This document shows, piece after piece, positions 27,725 to 36,365 of a stretch of 64,000 nt of DNA; the first letter of the stretch is position 1; each line of letters opens with the position of its first letter. Source of the DNA: Makana argininalis_A (GTDB lineage Bacteria > Pseudomonadota > Gammaproteobacteria > Enterobacterales > Enterobacteriaceae); NCBI GenBank assembly GCA_044442745.1, contig JBISJS010000001.1, positions 1 through 64,000 on the forward strand, in the 5' to 3' direction. The position numbers and the translations under genes were made by a program. The notes beneath the pieces are model-generated. The model had not been told where the DNA came from, did no database searches, and saw only the letters and a list, made by a program, of their open reading frames with translations.

Positions 27725-28228
27725 TTATTTACCTATAATTTCCTTAATTGATTTTCCACGTTTATCAGCTATTTCTTTAATAGAAGTCATATTTTTTAAA
27801 GTATTAATAGTTGCTTTTACTACATTAATTGGATTATTGGATCCATAAGATTTTGCAATAATATTATTAATTCCTGCCATGCTAAACACTGCTCTCATGG
27901 CTCTACCTGCTATAATTCCAGTTCCTTCAATAGCTGGTTTCATAAACACAATAGATTTAGTGTAAAAACCTTTTATTGTATATTGAATTGTATTTTTATA
28001 TATTGATACTATTATCATATTTTTTTTTGCTTTTTCGATTGATTTTTTTATTGCTGATGGAACTTCACGTGCTTTTCCATAACCAAAGCCTACTTTACCT
28101 TTACCATTTCCTACTGTGGTAAGAGCTGTAAAACTAAAAATTCTACCACCTTTTACTGTTTTAGATACTCTATTAATTGATATTAATTTTTCTTTAAAAT
28201 TATTTTTGTGTTTATCTATATATATCAT
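27725..28228 (-). CDS. rpsE: 30S ribosomal protein S5
   Basis: S5 lies behind the decoding centre and affects fidelity and mRNA unwinding. The 167 residues equal E. coli. Recognisable are the N-terminal INRVSKTVKGGRIFSF, VGNGKGKVGFGYGKA, EVPSAIKK and GTGIIAGRAMRAV. The C-terminal helix carries GSNNPINVVKAT. It is in the spc operon between rplR and rpmD. Confidence 0.97.
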   Translation of the reverse strand: MIYIDKHKNNFKEKLISINRVSKTVKGGRIFSFTALTTVGNGKGKVGFGYGKAREVPSAIKKSIEKAKKNMIIVSIYKNTIQYTIKGFYTKSIVFMKPAIEGTGIIAGRAMRAVFSMAGINNIIAKSYGSNNPINVVKATINTLKNMTSIKEIADKRGKSIKEIIGK

Positions 28229-28243
28229 AATTTAACCTAAATA

Positions 28244-28597
28244 TTAAAAAATTAGACCATTTTTACGAGCAGAATCTGCTAAAGCTTTTATTCTGCCATG
28301 ATATTTAAAACCAGATCTATCAAATGATATTTTTTTAATATTTTTATTTATAGATCTTTTAGCAATTATTTGACCTATTTTACTAGCAGCGTTTTTATTT
28401 CCTGTTATTTTAAGTTTGTTTTTTATTTTTTTTTCTAAAGTAGAAGCTGATATTAAAATTTCTGAATTATTTTGTGAAATAATTTGTGCATAAATATGTC
28501 TAGATGTTTTATGAATTGATAATCTTATTGCATTAGATAATTTAATTTTTAAACGATTTTTTTTTGCTCTTTTTAAACGTATTTTTTTTTTTTTCAT
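28244..28597 (-). CDS. rplR: 50S ribosomal protein L18
   Basis: L18 binds 5S rRNA and anchors it to the large subunit. The 117 residues equal E. coli. The basic N-terminus (KKKKIRLKRAKKNRLK) is followed by RLSIHKTSRHIYAQII and the C-terminal FDRSGFKYHGRIKALADSAR. It sits between rplF and rpsE with gaps of 10 and 15 bases in the spc operon. Confidence 0.97.
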   Translation of the reverse strand: MKKKKIRLKRAKKNRLKIKLSNAIRLSIHKTSRHIYAQIISQNNSEILISASTLEKKIKNKLKITGNKNAASKIGQIIAKRSINKNIKKISFDRSGFKYHGRIKALADSARKNGLIF

Positions 28598-28607
28598 ATT
28601 TTTTTCC

Positions 28608-29141
28608 TTATTTCTTTTTCTTATCTTTTAAATGTATAATTTCATTATTATATCTAATACCTTTACCTTTATAAGGTTCAGGTTTTTTATAAGATCTTAT
28701 ATCTGAAGCAACTTGTCCAATTACTTGTTTATTACATCCTTTTATAACAATCTCATTTTGAATTGGACATGTAATGATAACATCTTTTGGTATATTATAT
28801 ATTATATTATGAGAAAAACCTAAAGACAATATTAATGTATTATTATCAACTAAAGCTCTATAACCTACACCAACTAATTTTAATTTTTTAATAAAACCAA
28901 ATTTAATACCTTTGATCATATTGTTTAAAATTGATCTTGTTGTGCCTGCAATAGACCAATTTTTTTTATTTTTTAATCTAGGATAAACATTAATTTTATT
29001 TTCAAAATGTTTAATTTTAATATTTTTATTTAAATTAAATGTTAATTTATTTTTTAAATGCATAACTATAATTTTTTTGGTATTTAAAATAATATTTACT
29101 CCTAATGGTATATTAATATGTATTTTAGAAATACGTGACAT
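28608..29141 (-). CDS. rplF: 50S ribosomal protein L6
   Basis: L6 is near the factor-binding site of the large subunit. The 177 residues equal E. coli. It begins MSRISKIHINIP, has GTTRSILNNMI, and the C-terminal signature GQVASDIRSYKKPEPYKGKG is nearly unchanged. It lies between rpsH and rplR, 12 and 10 bases away, in the spc operon. Confidence 0.97.
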   Translation of the reverse strand: MSRISKIHINIPLGVNIILNTKKIIVMHLKNKLTFNLNKNIKIKHFENKINVYPRLKNKKNWSIAGTTRSILNNMIKGIKFGFIKKLKLVGVGYRALVDNNTLILSLGFSHNIIYNIPKDVIITCPIQNEIVIKGCNKQVIGQVASDIRSYKKPEPYKGKGIRYNNEIIHLKDKKKK

Positions 29142-29153
29142 TTGATTCTCCTA

Positions 29154-29546
29154 TTACGATACATAACATATAATTTCACCACCTATTGAAAGTTTACGAG
29201 CTTTTATATCAGACATAATTCCTTTAGATGTAGAAATAATAGCTATTCCTATACCGTAAATGACTTTAGGTAATTTTTTGTATTTTTTATATACACGTAA
29301 ACTTGGTTTACTTACACGTTTTATATTTTCTATTACTGATTTTCCTTTAAAATATTTTAATTTTATTTTTATAAAAATTTTTATATTTTTTATAATTTTA
29401 TATTTTTTTATAAATCCTTCTTCATAAAGAGTTTCAATAATTTTTTTTTTAAACATAGAATATATAACATATACTTCTTTTTTTTTAGCAATTTGACCAT
29501 TTCTAATAATAGTTAACATATCTGAAATTGGATCTTGCATACTCAT
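29154..29546 (-). CDS. rpsH: 30S ribosomal protein S8
   Basis: S8 binds the central domain of 16S rRNA, and in E. coli represses the spc operon by binding the mRNA near rplE. The 130 residues equal E. coli. MSMQDPISDMLTIIRNGQ at the start and the end GIAIISTSKGIMSDIKARK are clear. It lies between rpsN and rplF. Whether an S8 target survives near the rplX-rplE start was not resolved. Confidence 0.97.
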   Translation of the reverse strand: MSMQDPISDMLTIIRNGQIAKKKEVYVIYSMFKKKIIETLYEEGFIKKYKIIKNIKIFIKIKLKYFKGKSVIENIKRVSKPSLRVYKKYKKLPKVIYGIGIAIISTSKGIMSDIKARKLSIGGEIICYVS

Positions 29547-29575
29547 AAATTTAACCTCTTATTAAAATAATTTAT

Positions 29576-29881
29576 TTACCAACTTGATTTTTTTAGTCCA
29601 GGTATTTCACCTTTCATAGCACATTCACGAAGTTTGATTCTACTTAAACCAAATTTTTTTAAAAATGCATGAGGACGTCCTGTTTGTATACAACGATTAC
29701 GTTGTCTTGATGGACTTGAATCTCTTGGTAATTTCTGTAATTTAATCATTGCTTTCCATCTTTCTGTTTCAGAAAAATGTAAATTTGAAATTATATTTTT
29801 AAGTTCTAAACGTTTTTTAAAAAATTTGTTCACTAATTTTAATCTTTTTGATTCTCTTTTTAGTATAGATTTTTTAGTCAT
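29576..29881 (-). CDS. rpsN: 30S ribosomal protein S14
   Basis: S14 is a small-subunit head protein. I place the start at ATG 29881, giving 101 residues like E. coli and the family N-terminus MTKKSILKRESKR. A longer in-frame extension from 29947 would overlap the rplE coding region and has no homology. The C-terminal block LPRDSSPSRQRNRC, TGRPHAFLKKFGLSRIK and EIPGLKKSSW is almost unchanged. It is the zinc-free type. Confidence 0.95.
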   Translation of the reverse strand: MTKKSILKRESKRLKLVNKFFKKRLELKNIISNLHFSETERWKAMIKLQKLPRDSSPSRQRNRCIQTGRPHAFLKKFGLSRIKLRECAMKGEIPGLKKSSW

Positions 29882-29897
29882 TTTTATTCCTAAAAAT

Positions 29898-30440
29898 TTA
29901 TTTATCAAATGGAATATTAAAGTATGATAATAATTTATAACATTCATTATCAGATAATGCAGTTGTTGTAATAGATATATCTAACCCTTTTAAGTTATCT
30001 ATTTTATCATACTTAATTTCTGGAAAAATTATTTGTTCTGATAATCCAATATTATAATTACCTTTTCCATCAAAAGATTTTAAAGAAAAACCTCTAAAAT
30101 CTCTAATACGTGGTACAGCAATATTAATAAATCTTTCAAGAAAATCCCACATTCTTTTACGACGTAAAGTTACTTTACAACCAATTGAATCACCTTTTCG
30201 TATTTTAAAACTTGATATAGATTTGCGTGCTTTTGTAATAAAAGGCTTTTGTCCTGATATTAATGTTAAATCATTAACATATTTATCTAAAATTTTTTTA
30301 TTGTTATATGCTTTACCGATTCCCATATTTATGGTTATTTTTTTAATATTAGGAACTTGCATGATTGAAGAGTATTTAAATTTATTAATTAATATATGTA
30401 CTATTTTGGTTTTATAAAAATAATTCAATTTATTTAACAT
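29898..30440 (-). CDS. rplE: 50S ribosomal protein L5
   Basis: L5 binds 5S rRNA and forms a bridge to the small-subunit head. The 180 residues match E. coli (179). Key blocks are VPNIKKITINMGIG, LISGQKPFITKARKSISSFK, IRKGDSIGCKVTLR and RDFRGFS near the middle, and DISITTTALSD late. It lies between rplX and rpsN in the spc operon. Confidence 0.97.
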   Translation of the reverse strand: MLNKLNYFYKTKIVHILINKFKYSSIMQVPNIKKITINMGIGKAYNNKKILDKYVNDLTLISGQKPFITKARKSISSFKIRKGDSIGCKVTLRRKRMWDFLERFINIAVPRIRDFRGFSLKSFDGKGNYNIGLSEQIIFPEIKYDKIDNLKGLDISITTTALSDNECYKLLSYFNIPFDK

Positions 30441-30452
30441 AATAAACTCATA

Positions 30453-30767
30453 TTATTTAATAATCAATTTATTAGATTTAAAAATTCTAATTTTTTTTTT
30501 ATTTTTAAAAATAAATTTTATTTTATCTGCTGTATTATATTTTTTATTTAATATAGCTATATTTGAAATATGAATACTTGACTCTTGTTTTATTATTTCG
30601 CCTTTATTATTATTTGATTTATTTGGTTTTTTATGTTTGGTTACTAAATTTATATTATTAACTATAACTTTATTTTTAGAATAAATTTTTTTAACTATAC
30701 CTATCTTACCTTTGTATTTACCTGTTATTACTATAACTGTATCATTTTTAATTATTTTTAAAGACAT
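30453..30767 (-). CDS. rplX: 50S ribosomal protein L24
   Basis: L24 starts large-subunit assembly and lines the tunnel exit. I place the start at ATG 30767, giving 104 residues as in E. coli. The extension from 30809 would overlap rplN and lacks homology. Present are KNDTVIVITGKYKGKIG (the KOW motif), INLVTKHKKP, and the C-terminal IRIFKSN. It follows rplN by 13 bases. Confidence 0.95.
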   Translation of the reverse strand: MSLKIIKNDTVIVITGKYKGKIGIVKKIYSKNKVIVNNINLVTKHKKPNKSNNNKGEIIKQESSIHISNIAILNKKYNTADKIKFIFKNKKKIRIFKSNKLIIK

Positions 30768-30780
30768 TTTTTTAAACCTC

Positions 30781-31149
30781 TTATATAACTTCAGGAGCCA
30801 AAGAAACAATTTTCATAAATTTTTCATTCTTTAATTCACGAGTAATAGGGCCAAAAATACGTGTACCTATAGGTTGATCAGAATTATTTAGTAAAACACA
30901 AGAATTGTTATCAAATCTAATTATAGAACCATCTAATCTATGATAATTTTTTTTTGTTCTTACAATTACAGCTTTTAAAACATCTCCTTTTTTTACTTTT
31001 CCTCTTGGAATAGCTTCTTTAATAGTAATTTTTATAATATCACCTAATGAAGCATATTTACGATGCGAACCACCTAAAACTTTAATACACATTACTGTAC
31101 GCGCGCCAGAATTATCAGCTACTTTAAGTATAGTTTGTTCTTGTATCAT
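30781..31149 (-). CDS. rplN: 50S ribosomal protein L14
   Basis: L14 forms part of an intersubunit bridge and binds the silencing factor RsfS. The 122 residues nearly equal E. coli (123). MIQEQTILKVADNSGAR, the signature region KAVIVRTKK and FGPITREL are present. It is the first gene of the spc operon. A 152-base gap with a 23-bp-arm palindrome separates it from rpsQ, the last gene of S10. Confidence 0.97.
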   Translation of the reverse strand: MIQEQTILKVADNSGARTVMCIKVLGGSHRKYASLGDIIKITIKEAIPRGKVKKGDVLKAVIVRTKKNYHRLDGSIIRFDNNSCVLLNNSDQPIGTRIFGPITRELKNEKFMKIVSLAPEVI

Positions 31150-31181
31150 TTTTGTAAAATTTTAATTAAATTTATTAAAAT

Positions 31182-31228
31182 TTTAATTATAAAATTTTAT
31201 ATTTTAAATATAAAATTTTATAATTAAA
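31182..31228 (-). terminator. 23-bp-arm palindrome between the S10 and spc operons
   Basis: Bases 31182-31204 pair perfectly with 31206-31228 around one central base. It lies 74 bases beyond the rpsQ stop and 33 before the rplN start, exactly at the S10/spc operon junction. It probably ends S10 transcripts or marks a processing site, with the spc promoter nearby. The stem is all A/T. Confidence 0.5.
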
Positions 31229-31301
31229 TATATTTAATATTAATTTTAAACTATATTAAAAAAAATTTAAATATAAATTTTCAAAAAATATTTTATTTAA
31301 A

Positions 31302-31550
31302 TTATATTTTTTTTATTATTTTGGATAAAATCCATGATTTTGTTTTAGAAATTGGACGACATTCAATTATTTCAACAATATCCCCAATATTACAATAATT
31401 TTTATAATCATGTGCATTAATTTTTGTAGTACGTTTAATAAATTTACCATATAATTTATGTTTTATAAAACGTTCAATAGAAACAATAATAGATTTATTC
31501 ATCTTATTACTTATCACTTTACCTTTTAATTTACATATATTATTATTCAT
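31302..31550 (-). CDS. rpsQ: 30S ribosomal protein S17
   Basis: S17 is a primary 16S rRNA-binding protein of the body. The 82 residues (E. coli 84) contain LKGKVISNKMNKSIIVSIER, HKLYGKFIKRT, and IVEIIECRPISKTKSW. It overlaps rpmC by 8 bases, an arrangement for coupled translation, and ends the S10 operon. The next gene, rplN, is 152 bases away. Confidence 0.96.
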   Translation of the reverse strand: MNNNICKLKGKVISNKMNKSIIVSIERFIKHKLYGKFIKRTTKINAHDYKNYCNIGDIVEIIECRPISKTKSWILSKIIKKI

Positions 31551-31734
31551 TATTTATTACCTTTTGATGTAAAAAAGTTTTTATTTGTGCTATTTTTTTT
31601 TTTATTATTTTTAATACATGTGTTTTTTTTGATTTTCCTATATTTATTTTCATACGTGTTTTAAATTGTTTTTGTATTTGTTTTATTAATTCTAAATTTA
31701 AATTAATTTTTTTATTATTATTTTTTTTTTTCAT
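31543..31734 (-). CDS. rpmC: 50S ribosomal protein L29
   Basis: L29 sits at the tunnel exit near the binding site of trigger factor and SRP. The 63 residues equal E. coli, but the N-terminal part is more diverged than most ribosomal proteins here. The signature helix is visible as NLELIKQIQKQFKTRMK and then KIKKKIAQIKTFL-like near the end. Its start overlaps the rplP stop by one base and its end overlaps rpsQ, so all three are probably translationally coupled. Confidence 0.9.
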   Translation of the reverse strand: MKKKNNNKKINLNLELIKQIQKQFKTRMKINIGKSKKTHVLKIIKKKIAQIKTFLHQKVINNE

Positions 31735-32144
31735 TAAATTAACTCATTATTTATAAAAATAGTTTTAACTGATAATTTAGCTGATGCTAATTTAAATGCT
31801 TTTTTTGCTAGTTTTTCAGAAACACCATTCATTTCATATAAAATCTTGCCGGGTTTAATTAAAGAAACCCAATATTCAACATTTCCTTTTCCTTTTCCCA
31901 TTCTAACTTCTAATGGTTTTTTAGTAATTGGTTTATCAGGAAAGATTTTTACCCATATTTTACCTTGTCTATTAATTGCATGAGTCATAGCACGTCTTGC
32001 TGATTCTATTTCATTAGAAGTTAATTGGCCTCTGCTTATTGCTTTTAATCCAAAAATACCTTTACCAATATTTTTAAATTCTTTCATTCCTCTGTTTCTA
32101 CCTTTATGCATTTTTTTAAATTTTGTACGTTTTGGTTGTAACAT
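31734..32144 (-). CDS. rplP: 50S ribosomal protein L16
   Basis: L16 binds near the A and P sites and the elongation-factor site. The 136 residues equal E. coli. The start MLQPKRTKFKKMHKGRNRG, then IKPGKILYEMNGV and the tail KASAKLS-like (KLASAKLSVKT) are present, with KIWVKIFPDKPITKKPLEVR in the middle. It follows rpsC after 57 bases and overlaps rpmC by one base. Confidence 0.97.
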   Translation of the reverse strand: MLQPKRTKFKKMHKGRNRGMKEFKNIGKGIFGLKAISRGQLTSNEIESARRAMTHAINRQGKIWVKIFPDKPITKKPLEVRMGKGKGNVEYWVSLIKPGKILYEMNGVSEKLAKKAFKLASAKLSVKTIFINNELI

Positions 32145-32201
32145 ATTTAATTGCCTTTTGTTTTTTTAAAAAATTAATTTTTAAAATATATATAATTATT
32201 A

Positions 32202-32834
32202 TTAATGATCTAAAATTTCTCCTTTAAATATCCATACTTTAACACCTATAATTCCATAAGTAGTTTTTGCTTCAGAAATACTAAAATCTATATCTGCTCT
32301 AAAAGTGTGCAATGGGACTCTACCTTCTCTGATCCATTCTTTGCGTGCTATTTCAGCGCCTCCTAATCTACCACTAATTTCAATTTTAATACCTTTTGCT
32401 CCAAATCTAATTGCATTTTGTATAGATCTTTTCATTGCTCTTCTAAATATAACCCTTCTTTCTAATTGATTAGCTATATTATAAGATATTAATTTAGCAT
32501 CTAATTCAGGTTTTTTTACTTCAACAATATTAACTTGAGATGGTATACCAGACATATTTGTAATTATTTTTCTTAATTTTTCTACATCTTCACCTTTTTT
32601 ACCAATTACTATACCCGGTCTGGCAGTATATATTGTTATTTTAATAGTTTTAGAATTACGTTCTATTATAATTTTAGAAATTGAAGCATTTGATAATTTT
32701 AACATTAATAATTTACGAATTTCAAAATCATTTTTTAAATTAATTGAAAAATTTTTTTTATTTGCATACCAAATAGAATTCCATTTTTTATTTATACCTA
32801 AACGTATTAAAGTAGGATGTACTTTTTGACCCAT
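32202..32834 (-). CDS. rpsC: 30S ribosomal protein S3
   Basis: S3 forms part of the mRNA entry channel and helicase of the small subunit. The 210 residues are shorter than E. coli (233): the basic C-terminal tail is missing, as often in reduced genomes. MGQKVHPTLIRLG at the start, the KH motif VIGKKGEDVEKLR near residue 75 and GRLGGAEIAR are intact. It lies between rplV and rplP in the S10 operon. Confidence 0.97.
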   Translation of the reverse strand: MGQKVHPTLIRLGINKKWNSIWYANKKNFSINLKNDFEIRKLLMLKLSNASISKIIIERNSKTIKITIYTARPGIVIGKKGEDVEKLRKIITNMSGIPSQVNIVEVKKPELDAKLISYNIANQLERRVIFRRAMKRSIQNAIRFGAKGIKIEISGRLGGAEIARKEWIREGRVPLHTFRADIDFSISEAKTTYGIIGVKVWIFKGEILDH

Positions 32835-32849
32835 TTTAACCTCTTTATT

Positions 32850-33182
32850 TTAAATATCAGATAAAATAATTGTAATATGACTAGTACGTTTAATTATACG
32901 ATCTGCTCTACCTTTCGCTCTTGGAATAATACGTTTCATACTAGGACCATTATCAACAAAAATTTTTAATATTATCAATTTTTCAATATCACAATTATTA
33001 TTATGTTCAGCATTAGAAATAACTGATTTTAATAATTTTTTTAAAATTAAGGAAGCTTTTTTTTTAATAAAATTTAATTTTTTTAAAGCTTTATATGCTT
33101 TTTCCCCTCTAATTAAATTTGCTATTAATCTAATTTTTTGAGCAGAAGATTTAGCATATTTATATTTAGCTATTGTTTCCAT
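32850..33182 (-). CDS. rplV: 50S ribosomal protein L22
   Basis: L22 reaches into the exit tunnel and is a site of macrolide resistance. The 110 residues equal E. coli. It starts METIAKYKYAKSSAQKIRLI, and the beta-hairpin tip region GPSMKRIIPRAKGRADRI is well kept, with SHITIILSD at the end. One base separates it from the rpsS coding region. Confidence 0.97.
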   Translation of the reverse strand: METIAKYKYAKSSAQKIRLIANLIRGEKAYKALKKLNFIKKKASLILKKLLKSVISNAEHNNNCDIEKLIILKIFVDNGPSMKRIIPRAKGRADRIIKRTSHITIILSDI

Positions 33183-33183
33183 T

Positions 33184-33477
33184 TTATTCCTTATTTAATT
33201 TACCTTTTTTATTTTTTTTATCTGATAAATGACCTCTATAAGTTCTAGTTGGCGAAAATTCACCTAATTTATGACCTACCATTTCATCAATAATAAATAC
33301 TGGTATATGTTTTTTGCCATTATGTACACAAATAGTAAATCCAACCATATTAGGAAATATAGTAGATCTGCGAGACCATGTAATAATAGGTTTTTTATTT
33401 TTTGTTTTTATTGCTTTTGTTATTTTTTTAAGTAAACTTGCATCTATAAAAGGACCCTTTTTAATTGAACGAGACAT
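33184..33477 (-). CDS. rpsS: 30S ribosomal protein S19
   Basis: S19 binds 16S rRNA with S13 in the head. The 97 residues are slightly longer than E. coli (92). MSRSIKKGPFIDASLLKK, TWSRRSTIFPNMVGFT and HKLGEFSPTRTYRGHLSDKK are nearly unchanged, followed by a short lysine-rich tail. It lies between rplB and rplV in the S10 operon. Confidence 0.97.
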   Translation of the reverse strand: MSRSIKKGPFIDASLLKKITKAIKTKNKKPIITWSRRSTIFPNMVGFTICVHNGKKHIPVFIIDEMVGHKLGEFSPTRTYRGHLSDKKNKKGKLNKE

Positions 33478-33481
33478 TATT

Positions 33482-34309
33482 TTAGCCTTTATTTATATTT
33501 CTATTAATTATAAATTTATCAGTACGTTTATTTTTACGAGTTTTTTTACCTTTTGTTTTTAAACCCCAAGGAGAAACTGGATGTTTACCAAAATTTCTTC
33601 CTTCTCCTCCACCATGTGGATGATCTATTGGATTCATAGCTGTTCCTCTTACAGTTGGACGTTTCCCAATCCAACGATTAGATCCAGCTTTACCTAATGA
33701 TTTTAACGAATGTTCAGAATTTCCCACTTCTCCTAATGTAGCTCTACATTTAGATAATATTTTCCTAATTTCTCCAGAACGTAATCTTACTGTAACATAA
33801 TTATTATCACGAGATATTATCTGAACATAATTACCTGCCGATCTTGCTATTTGACCACCTTTGCCAGGTTTAATTTCTATATTATGTACAATAGATCCTA
33901 TAGGAATATTTTCCATAGGTAATGTATTTCCTATTGAAATTGGTATATCAATACCTGATTTTATTTTATCTCCTATTTGTAATCCTTTTGGACATAATAT
34001 ATAAGATCTTATTCCATCTTTATATAAAATTAATGCTATATTTGATGATCTATTAGGATCATATTCTATACGTTCTATTAATGCTTCCATATTATCTTTT
34101 ATTCTTTTAAAATCTAATATACGATATCTTTTTTTGTGTCCTCCTCCTATATGACGAGTAGTAATTCTCCCTTTATTATTTCTACCGCCGGACTTATTAA
34201 TTGGTTTTATTAATTTTGATAATGGCTTTCCTTTATATAAGTTATTATTTATTACTTTAACAACATGTCTACGTCCAGGAGATGTAGGTTTACATTTAAT
34301 TATTGACAT
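33482..34309 (-). CDS. rplB: 50S ribosomal protein L2
   Basis: L2 is one of the most conserved ribosomal proteins and is needed for peptidyl transferase activity and subunit joining. The 275 residues (E. coli 273) include KCKPTSPGRRHVV, NNKGRITTRHIGGGHKKRYR, and RSAGNYVQI. The signature NPIDHPHGGGEGR with the key histidine follows. It lies between rplW (5 bases) and rpsS (4 bases). Confidence 0.98.
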   Translation of the reverse strand: MSIIKCKPTSPGRRHVVKVINNNLYKGKPLSKLIKPINKSGGRNNKGRITTRHIGGGHKKRYRILDFKRIKDNMEALIERIEYDPNRSSNIALILYKDGIRSYILCPKGLQIGDKIKSGIDIPISIGNTLPMENIPIGSIVHNIEIKPGKGGQIARSAGNYVQIISRDNNYVTVRLRSGEIRKILSKCRATLGEVGNSEHSLKSLGKAGSNRWIGKRPTVRGTAMNPIDHPHGGGEGRNFGKHPVSPWGLKTKGKKTRKNKRTDKFIINRNINKG

Positions 34310-34314
34310 TTATA

Positions 34315-34623
34315 TCAAGCCTTAGTGTTTATATTTTTAAAATTTAATTTATCATTTTTTTCTATAGTAATGTAAGCTTTTTTCCAATTACTTCTATATC
34401 CTTTTTTTTTATTATAAAATTTAGTTTTACCTTTAACAATTAAAGTATTTATATTTTTTACTTTTATTTTAAATAATTTATATATTGTATATTTTATTTC
34501 TTTTTTTGTAGTACTTTTAATTACTTTTAATACTATTGTATTATTTTTTTTAATATACATAGATGATTTTTCTGAAACAATAGGATATAAAAAAATTTTA
34601 TAAATACGTTCTAAGTTTATCAC
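34315..34623 (-). CDS. rplW: 50S ribosomal protein L23
   Basis: L23 is the docking site for trigger factor and SRP at the tunnel exit. The 102 residues (E. coli 100) contain LYPIVSEKSSMYI, NTIVLKV, and YRSNWKKAYITI near the end. It overlaps the end of rplD by 4 bases (ATGA type), indicating translational coupling. It belongs to the S10 operon. Confidence 0.95.
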   Translation of the reverse strand: MINLERIYKIFLYPIVSEKSSMYIKKNNTIVLKVIKSTTKKEIKYTIYKLFKIKVKNINTLIVKGKTKFYNKKKGYRSNWKKAYITIEKNDKLNFKNINTKA

Positions 34624-35225
34624 GATAACATGTCCTCTATTTTTTTTAAAGAATTTAATGTAATCAAAACTTTATTAAAAGAAATTAAAATAACAGGATT
34701 TATAAAATTCACATTTATAAAGTTTATTTTATTTAAATTTTTAGAAGCTCTATAAATATTATTATCTGTATTTGTTTTAATAATTAAAACATTTTTAATC
34801 ATCATATTATTCAATTTTTTAATTAAATTTTTTGTTTTACAAGAATTAATATTAAATTTTTTAACTACTAATAATCTATTTTGACGCAATAATTCTGAAA
34901 AAATACACTTTAATGCACCTTTATACATTTTTTTATTTATTTTTTTTTTATGATTTTTATTTTTTGATGCAAAAGTTACACCACCTGATCTCCATATTGG
35001 ACTTTGAAAACTACCAGCTCTAGCTTTACCAGAACCTTTTTGTTTCCATGGTTTTTTTCCAGAACCAGAAACTTCTGATCTATTTTTCTGAGTGCTACTA
35101 CCTTGATGAGAAGAAGATGAATAAGATACAATAATTTGATGAACTAGTGCTTTATTAAATTTATTTAAAAAAATATTATTTGAAATATTTACTTTTTTTT
35201 TTATATCTTTTAATGTTATATACAT
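34620..35225 (-). CDS. rplD: 50S ribosomal protein L4
   Basis: L4 lines the exit tunnel and in E. coli represses the S10 operon. I chose ATG 35225, which follows a GAGGT ribosome site and gives 201 residues, the E. coli length. An in-frame ATG at 35237 lies within that site. NKALVHQIIVSYSSSSHQGS, the tunnel loop SGSGKKPWKQKGSGKARAGS, and SPIWRSGGVTF are clear. The C-terminal half is more diverged. Confidence 0.95.
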   Translation of the reverse strand: MYITLKDIKKKVNISNNIFLNKFNKALVHQIIVSYSSSSHQGSSTQKNRSEVSGSGKKPWKQKGSGKARAGSFQSPIWRSGGVTFASKNKNHKKKINKKMYKGALKCIFSELLRQNRLLVVKKFNINSCKTKNLIKKLNNMMIKNVLIIKTNTDNNIYRASKNLNKINFINVNFINPVILISFNKVLITLNSLKKIEDMLS

Positions 35226-35245
35226 ATATAACCTCATTAACTTTA

Positions 35246-35869
35246 TTATTTTAAAGATTTTTTAATAATTAAATTATTTCTTATTGATCCTGGTACAGAA
35301 CCTTTTATTAATAATAAATTATTTTTTTCATCAATATTTATAATATTTAAATTTTGAATAGTAACTTTTTGATTGCCCAAATGACCAGACATTTTTTTAC
35401 CTTTAAACACCCTTCCTGGTGTTTGATTTTGACCAATTGACCCTGGAGCTCTATGTGATAAAGAATTTCCATGAGTAGCATCTTGCATATGAAAATTCCA
35501 TCTTTTTATTGTACCAGCAAAACCTTTTCCTTTTGATATACCAATAACATCAACTTTTTTGATTTTTTTAAAAATATTTATATTTATTAAATTTCCAATT
35601 ATTAATTTTTTTTTATTTTTTGTTTTAAATTCATATATTTTTTTGACTATTTTTTTTTTTTTATTTTTACAATTCACATCAGATTTTTTGATTACATTAT
35701 TTTTTTTAAAATTAGTTGTTAATTGAATTGAATAATATCCATTATCATTATTTTTTTTAATATTATAAATATAATTATTTTCTATTTTTATTATTGTTAC
35801 AGGAATTGATGTGCCTTCTTTACTAAATATTTTGGTCATTCCTATTTTTACACCAATTAAACATTTCAT
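35246..35869 (-). CDS. rplC: 50S ribosomal protein L3
   Basis: L3 is an early large-subunit assembly protein near the peptidyl transferase centre. The 207 residues (E. coli 209) begin MKCLIGVKIGMTKIF. The signature GKGFAGTIKRWNF, the glutamine loop region DATHGNSLSHRAPGSIGQ and GHLGNQKVTIQN are present. An in-frame A13 tract (bases 35650-35662) encodes a lysine run in the middle, a possible slippage site. It follows rpsJ. Confidence 0.96.
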   Translation of the reverse strand: MKCLIGVKIGMTKIFSKEGTSIPVTIIKIENNYIYNIKKNNDNGYYSIQLTTNFKKNNVIKKSDVNCKNKKKKIVKKIYEFKTKNKKKLIIGNLININIFKKIKKVDVIGISKGKGFAGTIKRWNFHMQDATHGNSLSHRAPGSIGQNQTPGRVFKGKKMSGHLGNQKVTIQNLNIINIDEKNNLLLIKGSVPGSIRNNLIIKKSLK

Positions 35870-35904
35870 TTATTTACCTCAAATATTTTTAATAAAAATT
35901 TAAA

Positions 35905-36213
35905 TCAACTTAAACTTATTTGTATGTCAACACCAGAAGCCAAATCTAAATGCATAAGAGCGTCAACAGTTTTTTCAGTTGGTTTAATAATATCAACTAA
36001 TCTTTTATGAGTACAAATTTCATATTGATCTCTTGCATCTTTATTAACATGAGGAGACACTAGTATAGTGAATTTTTCTTTACATGTAGGAAGTGGTATA
36101 GGACCATTTATTTTAGACCCTGTTCGTTTAACTGTTTCAACAATTTCTAATGTTGATTTATCAATAAGCCTATAATCAAAAGATTTTAATCTAATTCTTA
36201 TTCTTTGTTTCAT
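35905..36213 (-). CDS. rpsJ: 30S ribosomal protein S10 (NusE)
   Basis: S10 is a small-subunit head protein and, as NusE, a partner of NusB and NusG in antitermination. The 102 residues (E. coli 103) include RIRLKSFDYRLID, TGSKINGPIPLPT, and KDARDQYEICTHKRL. It is the first gene of the S10 operon. The 152-base gap between it and tufA holds the tufA terminator and, presumably, the S10 promoter. Confidence 0.97.
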   Translation of the reverse strand: MKQRIRIRLKSFDYRLIDKSTLEIVETVKRTGSKINGPIPLPTCKEKFTILVSPHVNKDARDQYEICTHKRLVDIIKPTEKTVDALMHLDLASGVDIQISLS

Positions 36214-36304
36214 TATTTGTTAAATCCTAAAATTTTTAAGTTAAAATTATTTAATAAATAAATTATTTATAAAATTAAAAATTTATAAAAAATATAATTT
36301 ATTA

Positions 36305-36327
36305 AAAGGATACATTTAGTATCCTTT
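36305..36327 (-). terminator. tufA terminator hairpin
   Basis: A 9-bp perfect stem with three G-C pairs (36305-36313 with 36319-36327, loop of 5) lies 39 bases beyond the tufA stop. On the transcribed strand it is followed by a short U-rich stretch. It separates the str operon from S10. It is one of few GC-containing stems in the window, which argues for selection. Confidence 0.65.
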
Positions 36328-36365
36328 ATTATTTAAATAAATAATAATTAATTTTTTAAAATATT

